From NCBI GenBank assembly GCA_001629235.1, contig LUSA01000101.1:5871-20708 (forward strand): DNA of 14,838 nt, given 5' to 3'. Position numbers and translations under genes: made by a program. The notes under the pieces were generated by a model. The model had not been told where the DNA came from. It saw only the letters and a program-made list of their open reading frames with translations, and searched no databases. This document shows, one piece after another, positions 7,344 through 13,915 of this stretch; the stretch's first letter is position 1; the number at the start of each line of letters is the position of its first letter. Source of the DNA: Marine group II euryarchaeote REDSEA-S43_B8. Lineage in GTDB: Archaea > Thermoplasmatota > Poseidoniia > Poseidoniales > Thalassarchaeaceae.

Positions 7344-8132
7344 TCACATCTCCAAGTCCACTATAACAGGGGCATGGTCGGAAACGACAAGCCCGCCCTC
7401 CCTCATTATCTCTGCAGATTTCATCAGGGGCCTTGCGGCCTTGTTTGCTAGGATGTAGTCAATCCTCCAACCCCTATCCCTCTCCCTTGCCCGGCGAAAG
7501 TTAGACCACCACGAATAGGGGCCCTTGACATCTCCCACGTGAATACGTAGGAGGTCCGACCAACCAGATGCAAGCATTCTATCGAACCACTCCCTCTCAT
7601 GCTCCAAGAAACCCGAGGTGCGCTTATTTCCGGCTGGATCCCAAATATCATCCTCCGTGTGCGCGATATTCAGATCACCGCAGAGAAGAGCGGGTTCATC
7701 GGAGTCTAGGAACTGCTGACTCCAGACTAGCATGTCTTCGAGCCATTGATCCTTGTAGTCCTGGCGCTCTTGTCTTGCTGATCCATTTGGAAGATACATG
7801 TTGACGCAACTTAGATTGCCATGTTTCGTCACTAGTACCCTGCCTTCGGGGTCTCTAGTCTCATCAAGATCCGTATCTATGCCCCTCCCAATCTCTACCA
7901 TCCCGACTCTTGAGCATGACATTACGCCAGAGTAACCCTTCTTCTGAGCTGGATGCCAAATCACCTCGTATCCCTCCGGCTCGGACCATTCTTTGGGCAT
8001 CTGCTCAGGTAGAGCCCTAACTTCTTGGAATAGCATTACGTCGGCATCGATCCTCTCGATGAAATCATCAAGCCCCTTTCTATGGGCTGCTCGGATACCA
8101 TTCAGGTTCCAAGTTACGACTCGCATGTCCAT
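7344..8132 (-). CDS. xth: Exodeoxyribonuclease III / AP endonuclease
   Basis: This is an intact 262-residue ExoIII-family enzyme, which cuts DNA 5' of abasic sites and removes 3'-blocking groups in base excision repair. Motifs in order: WNLNGIRAA (residues 8-16), the metal-binding glutamate in LFQEV (E37), MYLPNG with the catalytic tyrosine, CGDLNIAHTEDDI with the catalytic Asp and Asn, GWRIDYIL and the C-terminal SDHAP with the catalytic Asp-His. Length and motifs match the E. coli Xth/ExoA group. Two starts are possible, ATG 8132 and ATG 8126; neither has a GAGGTG. ATG 8132 lies three bases after the stop of the ABC permease, so translation may depend on coupling. Its position between an exporter and the shikimate genes looks like simple co-transcription rather than shared function. 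Confidence 0.95.
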   Translation of the reverse strand: MDMRVVTWNLNGIRAAHRKGLDDFIERIDADVMLFQEVRALPEQMPKEWSEPEGYEVIWHPAQKKGYSGVMSCSRVGMVEIGRGIDTDLDETRDPEGRVLVTKHGNLSCVNMYLPNGSARQERQDYKDQWLEDMLVWSQQFLDSDEPALLCGDLNIAHTEDDIWDPAGNKRTSGFLEHEREWFDRMLASGWSDLLRIHVGDVKGPYSWWSNFRRARERDRGWRIDYILANKAARPLMKSAEIMREGGLVVSDHAPVIVDLEM

Positions 8133-8135
8133 GCG

Positions 8136-9218
8136 CTACTGCGATAGGTCTTTGACCTTCTCGACTAGATCCATCTTTCTGATCCTCCTCATACCATATG
8201 GGGTCAGGATGACAGAGATGAACACAACAATCCCGATTAGTTGCATTGCTACTACCGGATCTGCTGATACGGTCATGTAAAATGACCACTGTACGAAAGA
8301 CGAGACCATTGCTTGAGTTCCGACCAAAGTGAACACGAACGCCAAAACTCCTCCAATCAGGCCTATCGCCAAGTGCTCGCCGAACATCATCCAGCCAAGT
8401 CTGTTCATTGGGGCTCCCAGAACCCTTAGCGTTGCAATTTCCCTATCTCTTTCTGAGAGGTTGATTATCAGGGTATTGAATAGCACCACTATTGCAATCA
8501 GGATTCCGAGAAACAGAATGGAGCCCAAGAAGCCCTGCTGCTGCTCTAGAATTGACTCGTACGAAGATATCAGGTCCTCCTTTTCTATTACTACTAGTGA
8601 GACGTTGCCAAGGTCACTATCTGCAACTGCTCCCTCTGGGAGGTCTATCAGAACGGCTGTTGCTTCCACCCCGACTATCTTTGCCAGGTCTGATCTGTGG
8701 AAGTAAACGGTTCTACTCATTTCCCCCTGAGTAATTCCAACAATCTCAACGGGCGCGGGGGTTGACCCGAACACGAGAGTCTGGATTTCTCCTGTCTCCC
8801 ATCCTAGGAAATGGTTCAGACCTTCGTCAATTAGAATCTGATTAGTCTGAAGACCTGCTTCGGGGAGCTTGCCTTCCTTTAGATCTAGTTGGATTAGTGC
8901 GCTGCTTTCCGTCGATAAGACTTCCATTCCATTGGCCGAAATTACTCGTGAGTCATTGACTGGATTTGCTGGGAAGGTAATGATTCTCTCGTGATAGCCG
9001 CCCTTGTCATCCACCCATTGGATTACTTCATCCTCACCTCCGAACAACACATTGGCCTGGATGTCCCAGTTCTGATCATCTTCTACTGATCCCACGGTCA
9101 TTTCTTCCATTGATGACATCATTAGAGTCGTGCTTCCAAACAGCAACATGGAGAGTCCTGTTGCTGTTTGGAAGCACGACTCTAATGATGTCATCAATGG
9201 AAGAAATTCTGACCTCAT
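8136..9218 (-). CDS. ABC transporter permease (FtsX/MacB-like), C-terminal half of a broken gene
   Basis: This is the second half of a two-domain FtsX-type permease. From about residue 21 (GLSMLLFGSTTLMM) it reads as the end of a transmembrane helix. It continues as an extracytoplasmic domain (about 40-215), then three helices (about 226-250, 272-300 and 325-345). Between them lies the FtsX core block SERDREIATLRVLGAP, whose sister copy is in the other half. The first 20 codons lie in the inverted copy of the 9100-9207 palindrome and look non-native, as does the ATG at 9218. The stop TAG is three bases before xth. About 35-40 residues expected between the two halves, normally an arginine-rich loop and the start of the fifth helix, are missing. 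Such permeases work with a LolD/MacB-type ATPase to move lipoproteins, peptides or drugs. Confidence 0.8.
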   Translation of the reverse strand: MRSEFLPLMTSLESCFQTATGLSMLLFGSTTLMMSSMEEMTVGSVEDDQNWDIQANVLFGGEDEVIQWVDDKGGYHERIITFPANPVNDSRVISANGMEVLSTESSALIQLDLKEGKLPEAGLQTNQILIDEGLNHFLGWETGEIQTLVFGSTPAPVEIVGITQGEMSRTVYFHRSDLAKIVGVEATAVLIDLPEGAVADSDLGNVSLVVIEKEDLISSYESILEQQQGFLGSILFLGILIAIVVLFNTLIINLSERDREIATLRVLGAPMNRLGWMMFGEHLAIGLIGGVLAFVFTLVGTQAMVSSFVQWSFYMTVSADPVVAMQLIGIVVFISVILTPYGMRRIRKMDLVEKVKDLSQ

Positions 9219-10527
9219 GCTCCCCCCTCATTACCTCTAGAGGCTGGAGCCTGGATGCTTGAACGGCTGGAAGTATTCCCGAGAAAAGTACGACAGCCGT
9301 TGTAACCACTACTATCTGCATTACAATTTGTCCGAGTTCCGCTGGTTGGAGAATGGGTATGCCCATGAAGTCCTCATAGAAAGTCAACATGGCGGGTGTG
9401 CCCAGATAAACACCCAGAATAGCTCCGAGCAAGGATCCAGCTATTACAATTCCTAGTGGCATGATGACATAGGATGGCATGATTGCCCATCTTGGGACGC
9501 CGAGTGTTCTCAAAATCGCTATCTCCCGGGATTGGGACTGGACTAGCCTCTGAAGACTAAGGAATAGAGTGATTCCAGCGATAGCTGCTATCATCCCTGT
9601 AATCGGGATGTAAAACAGCATAGCTCCTTCGGCGTCGGCGCGTAATATTTCCACTGAGAAAACTTGTGAGCGGTCGTAAATTAGAGAAGGCGAGTCTACT
9701 GAGTTTGAAATTATCTCATCCATTGCTTGAGTGATAAGGGTGAGTTCAGGACCATCGTCCTCATCTGTGGACGGGAGATTGTAATCCGGAGTACCCAAGA
9801 TGTCTATCAGGAGGAGATTCGAAGAGCCGCTGCTCATGTTAGCCAGTCTCTCCAGACCCTCTGATGAGAGGTACCCTGTCGCAAAGGTACCTGGCTCAGC
9901 GGGGAATAGATCTCCGTCTTGTGCGTAGTAAAGATGGTTTGAGTGGAGTCCAATCCCCACGACTGTGAAGTTCATTCTACCGTTCCCGGCACCTATGGTC
10001 ACGGAATCGCCCAAGGATATCTCCATCCCGGTTGCGACGCGGGCATCGATGACTATCTCGTATTCCTCTGTAGCCACCCTCCCGGAACAGCAATGGTGGC
10101 TAGGCATCCACACGCGGTCTACGGATCCCTCGTCGATTCCGTGCCAGACTGCTGGGACGAGTTTCTCTTTCTTTTCCCCCTCCTCTGTCGTTTCGTAGAA
10201 CATTGTTCCATCTAGCCTCAATCTAGGCTCGCATTTGTTGAGGGCCAAAACGGATTCTGGCCAATTACTGGCGATATCCTCGCAAAGAGAGACTGAGGTT
10301 TCTCCATCCCAAGTGCCACTTGGGTTCTCCACCCACAAATCTGGAAGATTAACTGCATTCTCGGAGTCCTCGTAGATTTCGTCATACATGCCGGAAACGG
10401 TATGCGCGTAAGCTGCGAATGATACCCCGGCAAATACTGCCACTACTACCATGGCTACCACTGCAATGAGTCTGATCTTTGACCTCATCATGCTCCTTGC
10501 CAGACGCTTGTTCAGTAGGATGAGCAT
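9076..10527 (-). CDS. ABC transporter permease (FtsX/MacB-like), N-terminal half of a broken gene
   Basis: The first helix (about residues 20-45, AVVAMVVVAVFAGVSFAAYAHTV) is followed by a large extracytoplasmic MacB-periplasmic-like domain (about 45-300). Three helices then follow, with the FtsX core SQSREIAILRTLGVPRW and a helix ending in PAVQASRLQPLEVMRGEHE. After about position 9208 the frame enters the palindrome and the last 40-odd residues look non-native, ending at TGA 9078-9076. I chose ATG 10527 over GTG 10533 because AGGTG lies five bases before the ATG and overlaps the GTG. The ATPase stop TAG overlaps that ribosome-binding site. The same REIAxLRxLGxP block occurs in both halves, as in eight-helix duplicated FtsX permeases, so both are one original gene. 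Confidence 0.85.
   Translation of the reverse strand: MLILLNKRLARSMMRSKIRLIAVVAMVVVAVFAGVSFAAYAHTVSGMYDEIYEDSENAVNLPDLWVENPSGTWDGETSVSLCEDIASNWPESVLALNKCEPRLRLDGTMFYETTEEGEKKEKLVPAVWHGIDEGSVDRVWMPSHHCCSGRVATEEYEIVIDARVATGMEISLGDSVTIGAGNGRMNFTVVGIGLHSNHLYYAQDGDLFPAEPGTFATGYLSSEGLERLANMSSGSSNLLLIDILGTPDYNLPSTDEDDGPELTLITQAMDEIISNSVDSPSLIYDRSQVFSVEILRADAEGAMLFYIPITGMIAAIAGITLFLSLQRLVQSQSREIAILRTLGVPRWAIMPSYVIMPLGIVIAGSLLGAILGVYLGTPAMLTFYEDFMGIPILQPAELGQIVMQIVVVTTAVVLFSGILPAVQASRLQPLEVMRGEHEVRISSIDDIIRVVLPNSNRTLHVAVWKHDSNDVINGRNDRGISRR
9100..9207. repeat. Perfect 49-bp inverted repeat with 10-nt loop inside the permease gene
   Basis: The left arm 9100-9148 and right arm 9159-9207 are exact reverse complements over 49 bases, separated by TGGAGAGTCC. 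Pairing stops at both ends (C against T outside, T against C inside). In the gene's orientation, the downstream arm encodes the expected LLFGSTTLMMSSMEE segment, and the upstream arm is its inverted copy. It changes the reading frame and splits the permease into two overlapping frames. Confidence 0.97.
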
Positions 10528-10532
10528 TCTCA

Positions 10533-10537
10533 CACCT
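10533..10537 (-). promoter_or_regulatory. Ribosome-binding site AGGTG of the permease, fused to the ATPase stop
   Basis: Minus-strand TAGGTG combines the TAG stop of the ABC ATPase with AGGTG placed five bases before ATG 10527. This supports the ATG start and coupling of ATPase and permease translation. Confidence 0.6.
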
Positions 10538-10754
10538 ATCCTACAATGTGTATTGGGGTTGAGGAGGGGGCATGCCCTCCGCCGCTTTCATCGGAGATGA
10601 TTTTGCCACTATCGATCCTAATGACTCTGGTAGCATATTGCACCAGAGACTCGTCATGAGTGACGAATACACATGTGATTCCCTCTGAGTCGCACGCCTT
10701 GACTAGGACTTCCATCACAACAGATGATGTCCATGAGTCAAGATTCCCCGTCAA
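10536..10754 (-). CDS. ABC transporter ATPase (LolD/MacB-type), C-terminal remnant
   Basis: From its second codon this frame reads TGNLDSWTSSVV, the D-loop region that follows Walker B in LolD/FtsE/MacB ATPases. ITCVFVTHDESLVQYATRVI follows, containing the switch histidine (VTHD) and a typical C-terminal tail (VIRIDSGKI). The Walker B core itself (LLLxDEP) and the signature LSGGEQQR are absent from both frames. The TTG at 10754 is only the first possible codon and not a believable start. Together with the upstream fragment, about 50 residues of the family are missing, so this and its partner are a deleted, non-functional ATPase as the sequence stands. The stop is TAG 10538-10536. Confidence 0.75.
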   Translation of the reverse strand: MTGNLDSWTSSVVMEVLVKACDSEGITCVFVTHDESLVQYATRVIRIDSGKIISDESGGGHAPSSTPIHIVG

Positions 10755-11104
10755 CTCCTGCTTCCTGCCAACTCCTGAATTAGCAGTAGGTTCTCCAAAA
10801 CAGTAAGGTCCTGTAGTAGATTGAAGAATTGGAAAACGTATCCAATGTTCTCTCTTCTGAATGTAGTCATAGCCTCTGATTCGTTCTTTGGGACCTTTTT
10901 ACCCGAGAATTGGTATTCTCCGGATGTCGGGCTGTCCAATGCAGATAAGCAGTTGAGAAGCGTGGTCTTTCCAGAACCAGATGGCCCCAGAAGTATGATT
11001 CTTTCACCTTCATTTATCTCCAAATCAACCCCATCCAGTGCTCTTACTGTCTCTGAAGCCATTTGGTAGTGCCTCTCCAATCCACTGATTTTTACGAGTG
11101 CCAT
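10751..11104 (-). CDS. ABC transporter ATPase (LolD/MacB-type), N-terminal remnant
   Basis: The N-terminal 110 or so residues match the LolD/FtsE/MacB group of ABC ATPases that energise FtsX-like permeases. Walker A is GPSGSGKTTLLN (about residues 40-51), SALDSPTSGEYQFSGK follows, and the Q-loop is in GYVFQFFNLLQDLTVLENLLL (about 88-108). The frame ends at TGA right after LAGSRS, where family members continue with roughly 50 residues containing LSGGEQQRVAIARA and Walker B. Those are missing here, and the D-loop appears at once in the neighbouring frame. It is first in a cluster with the permease and xth. No ribosome-binding site precedes ATG 11104; an AT-rich element about 30 bases upstream may be a promoter. 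Confidence 0.85.
   Translation of the reverse strand: MALVKISGLERHYQMASETVRALDGVDLEINEGERIILLGPSGSGKTTLLNCLSALDSPTSGEYQFSGKKVPKNESEAMTTFRRENIGYVFQFFNLLQDLTVLENLLLIQELAGSRS
10752..10777. repeat. 9-bp direct repeat (CAACTCCTG) at the ATPase deletion junction
   Basis: CAACTCCTG occurs at 10752-10760 and again at 10769-10777. The second copy is native coding sequence (QEL). The first sits exactly where the ATPase jumps from the Q-loop region to the D-loop region, as expected of a junction filler or slippage product. Confidence 0.8.
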
Positions 11105-11152
11105 GTTTTCCCCAGTGACTCGGGTCAGCAGATATTCAAAATGACTTCTGTA
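11105..11152 (-). promoter_or_regulatory. Short intergenic region with a possible promoter for the ABC/xth cluster
   Basis: These 48 bases separate the stop of the large membrane protein from the ATPase start. On the minus strand TTTTGAATAT (11132-11141) is a weak TATA-like element about 30-35 bases before ATG 11104, a distance that would give a nearly leaderless transcript. No ribosome-binding motif is present. No other signal is seen. Confidence 0.3.
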
Positions 11153-13198
11153 CTATGTATCCGAAGCGCCAGCGAAAAAGGCCATTGAGTCCTTGAATAG
11201 TTCCTCCCTCCTGAACCTCTTGTTGTCTCTGATCTTGAGCCAAGTGAAACCAACTGCTAGCAAGAGTATGAATGGGATGAATGCCTCTGCATGGTACTTG
11301 TGCATTACCTCGATTATCCCTCTAGCCGTATATGCCCATGTGATAGAGGCTGCTGTTCCGCCGATGAAGCATGCAGCCAGAACCCTCTGGAATCTCATCC
11401 TTGCAACCAAGCCCAGCATGGCGCCTACTAACACGCCGCTTGCCATGAATGGGATCCACACGAAAACGATTAGCCCCCAGAACCCGTACTTGTCGATCCT
11501 CTTCCTGTTCTTATGAGCAACATACTCCACAGACGAAAGGATGTCTCCCATGAATGGATTCTGGAGAAGGGCGCCCGGGATTCCCCCTCTCTTTGCCACC
11601 ATTGCCTCACCGGACTCTAGGTCATTTCCTAGGTGCTTCCTTAGATCTCCTTGAAGGTGCTGATAGGTTGGCTTGAACAGGAAGTATGCGAACCTAGTCA
11701 CGGGCCTGTAAATCACTCTGACGAATACTGCATCCTCATCGGCCAAAATTGCTGAGCCGTAGTCAGCGACGTCGTGCTTCCGGAACCATCTGGACATGCT
11801 CTCTCTGAATGCCTCTTCGAGTTTACCGAACTGCCCCATTGAGGAGAAGAAGGAACTGTAATCGTCAGATAGTCTGATTTCACCCAATTCACTGAAATCT
11901 ATGGTTTCTTCTGATTCAGTGTCGGAGTCTGTGCATACTGTCTTGATTTGGAGGGGCCTCATTTCTCCGAATATTCGAAACTCATTCAGGATGTCTTTGA
12001 TGATCGTTCCTTTTACATCGATGGGACTGGCAATGGTCTTCCTAGAGGTATTGTAGGGCAGGAAAACATCTACCGAAATAGCCCGATCCTGGACCTTTAT
12101 TGATGATAGATTTGGCTTGATGTGAAGTCTCTTCGATGCTTTTTCTATTGTCCGAACAAGAAGTCTGTTCATTTGCTCGGTTGTTAGGAGATCGTCGGTT
12201 TCCCTGTGATACAATCTGTGCATCAGAGGGTACTGGACGCATAGGAAGAATACCGACATCCCAAGAGATATCGTTGCCATGTACCAAGGAGGGACCTCTG
12301 CGTTGCCTCCAGTTAGCATTGCTGTCTCTCTGCCACCGACCCACTCGGCTCCCATGAGTATCCACCCCCAAACCCCCATATCCTGAATAGTCATACAGGC
12401 TCTAGTTTCTTCATCTGACTTCTCCATCTCCCTGTGAGTTTCCCCGGACCCGAACAGGGAGGATGAGGAAGAGGTGTGCAATTCTATTTCCAGTTCCTTG
12501 AACGAGATTAGACTACCGGGGCTTTCAACCGCCTCCACTATTTCTTCTTCGGACCATTCTCTTGAGTCACTATCTGAAGACAAAATCCCGATTCTAACAA
12601 TGTAATGGCCGTCCTCCAAATCATCGCTGTTCAATTCTATCGATAAGTCGCCAGTTCCCGATTCCCCCATCGTCAATGTTGGTTCTCCTACTCCTCCATC
12701 TGACTCAACAGAAGACTCGTTCCAGACTGCAACAAGAATACCGAATGTCGAAGAGGTTTCTAAGTTATGACTCTCTATCTCTAGATCATCTCCCTGGACC
12801 CAGGACTTGATCCAAACCTCACCTCTTCTGTCCACGCAGTCATTTGGATCCAAAGGAGTCCCGGATAGAGTATCATCGATACTAATCGAGTCACCCAGAA
12901 TCAATCCAGATGAGGCCAGAGTTATCATTCCGAAGAAAACCAGACCAGTCATCACGCCGAAGACCAGAGTGTAGTCATCGAATGTCTTAGGAACGATTGT
13001 ATTGACCAAGAAGCTCTTTCCTGGATTCTCTCGTCTATCCCTTATCCTATCCAACTCTTGGTCCAACTTATCTTCTGATTCGGCATCAAGAGATGCAACC
13101 TTGTCTATATTTTCGTCAACTTCAGAAGTTGTCGAAGAGGGGTCGTTTTCAACCATTGGAAGCAGACGAGTGGGGCTGGCGTATGTGATGTTTTTCAC
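11153..13198 (-). CDS. Large membrane protein with C-terminal small-multidrug-export-like (COG2426) domain
   Basis: The 681-residue product has distinct regions. Residues 1-70 are charged and cytoplasmic, with a possible short coiled coil (about 35-58). Helix 1 is at about 76-101. An acidic, Ser-rich extracytoplasmic domain follows (about 102-300) with two cysteines (121, 268) that may pair. Helix 2 is at about 306-327, then a cytoplasmic domain (330-500) and a basic linker. The C-terminus (about 570-655) has three or four helices, including YGFWGLIVFVWIPF and GVLVGAMLGLVARMRFQRVLA, which resemble the small multidrug export protein family (COG2426/PF06695). I know of no protein with this whole layout. 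The GTG start at 13198 lacks a ribosome-binding site; ATG 13156 (residue 15) is an alternative. It is transcribed divergently from the subtilase. Confidence 0.8.
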   Translation of the reverse strand: MKNITYASPTRLLPMVENDPSSTTSEVDENIDKVASLDAESEDKLDQELDRIRDRRENPGKSFLVNTIVPKTFDDYTLVFGVMTGLVFFGMITLASSGLILGDSISIDDTLSGTPLDPNDCVDRRGEVWIKSWVQGDDLEIESHNLETSSTFGILVAVWNESSVESDGGVGEPTLTMGESGTGDLSIELNSDDLEDGHYIVRIGILSSDSDSREWSEEEIVEAVESPGSLISFKELEIELHTSSSSSLFGSGETHREMEKSDEETRACMTIQDMGVWGWILMGAEWVGGRETAMLTGGNAEVPPWYMATISLGMSVFFLCVQYPLMHRLYHRETDDLLTTEQMNRLLVRTIEKASKRLHIKPNLSSIKVQDRAISVDVFLPYNTSRKTIASPIDVKGTIIKDILNEFRIFGEMRPLQIKTVCTDSDTESEETIDFSELGEIRLSDDYSSFFSSMGQFGKLEEAFRESMSRWFRKHDVADYGSAILADEDAVFVRVIYRPVTRFAYFLFKPTYQHLQGDLRKHLGNDLESGEAMVAKRGGIPGALLQNPFMGDILSSVEYVAHKNRKRIDKYGFWGLIVFVWIPFMASGVLVGAMLGLVARMRFQRVLAACFIGGTAASITWAYTARGIIEVMHKYHAEAFIPFILLLAVGFTWLKIRDNKRFRREELFKDSMAFFAGASDT

Positions 13199-13315
13199 GG
13201 AAAATTATGCCTGACCATATTCTGTCAATGAAGTGAATTCCCAGAAGACTGAGTTTTAAGTAAAAGATTTGAAATTTTAGGCAATTTTAATGTCCTCCTA
13301 CTACGTAGGAGGATT
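13199..13315. promoter_or_regulatory. Divergent promoter region between the membrane protein and the subtilase
   Basis: This 117-base intergenic region is AT-rich and must hold start signals for both directions. On the plus strand TTTTAAGTAAAA (13254-13265) is a plausible TATA/BRE-like stretch, predicting transcription from about 13284 and a leader of roughly 30 bases. On the minus strand the same AT block, or AATATGG near 13216-13222, could serve the membrane protein. No experimentally anchored element can be named from the sequence. Confidence 0.4.
13293..13313 (+). promoter_or_regulatory. Hairpin sequestering the subtilase ribosome-binding site
   Basis: TCCTCCTAC (13293-13301) pairs perfectly with GTAGGAGGA (13305-13313) around the loop TAC, a nine-base stem with a three-base loop. 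The right arm contains the Shine-Dalgarno AGGAGG, which ends three bases before ATG 13316. In the RNA the start site would be paired unless the stem opens, a layout seen in translational switches and RNA thermometers. Confidence 0.6.
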
Positions 13316-13915
13316 ATGTCTAGTGGCAACGCGGTCGGGTCACGTCTTTCCCTACTGCTTGTCACACTGATGATTCTCCCGAGCTTTCTGGCTATCGCGG
13401 TCGTCGGAGAGCAATCTGAGATAGAAGAATTCGGATCGCATAGAGATACTATTGAGTCACCGGGTTTCTTCCCCCTTGATCCTGGGTCTGTTAGTTCAGA
13501 TGAGCCGGCTCATGGATGGATTTGGGACAAAGGGAATATCGAAACGGCCTCACTTGCTTATCGAACTGCCTCCTATGTTCCTATTCAAGAGTGGACCCTT
13601 AGAACCGGTGAAGATGTTATTTCTGGATGGCACACATTGGGAAGGGATTACCCCGTCCCCTCAGATTGGATTTCGAATCTAGAAGAGAGTGGGATGGAGT
13701 GCAGAACCTTCTACGCCCCGGTGGGACTCCACTGCAATGTCCCCAAGTTGTCACCTGCAGAACTGATGGACTTGGGAGTAATCGGGGCATTCAGACTAGC
13801 TGAAACGGACAAGATGTCTCCTGGAGCCATCGCTATCGCGAATGGTCTCGAGAGCGGGCTAGCAATAAGAGAAGGAGATGATTATGCCAAAATATTCTGC
13901 TTCTCTAGACAATGA
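13316..13915 (+). CDS. Secreted S8 subtilase, signal peptide and pro-domain (N-terminal part, frameshifted gene)
   Basis: The protein begins with a signal peptide: a short positively charged start, then LSLLLVTLMILPSFLAIAVV (about residues 12-31). A roughly 165-residue region without catalytic motifs follows, plausibly an inhibitory pro-domain. The frame ends at TGA 13913-13915, but the catalytic domain is present in the next frame. The best junction is the AAAA run at 13887-13890: removing one A joins DDYAK to YSASLDNEVAATINGAEW without a gap. So this is one subtilase gene with a one-base insertion, either a homopolymer error or a true frameshift. A strong AGGAGG lies inside a hairpin just before the ATG. 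Confidence 0.85.
   Translation: MSSGNAVGSRLSLLLVTLMILPSFLAIAVVGEQSEIEEFGSHRDTIESPGFFPLDPGSVSSDEPAHGWIWDKGNIETASLAYRTASYVPIQEWTLRTGEDVISGWHTLGRDYPVPSDWISNLEESGMECRTFYAPVGLHCNVPKLSPAELMDLGVIGAFRLAETDKMSPGAIAIANGLESGLAIREGDDYAKIFCFSRQ

Noticed and set aside
9100..9207. Palindrome as an insertion sequence end, invertible switch or integrase site
   Set aside because: There is no transposase or recombinase, no target duplication, and the arms are coding sequence of the host gene, so a foldback rearrangement explains it better.
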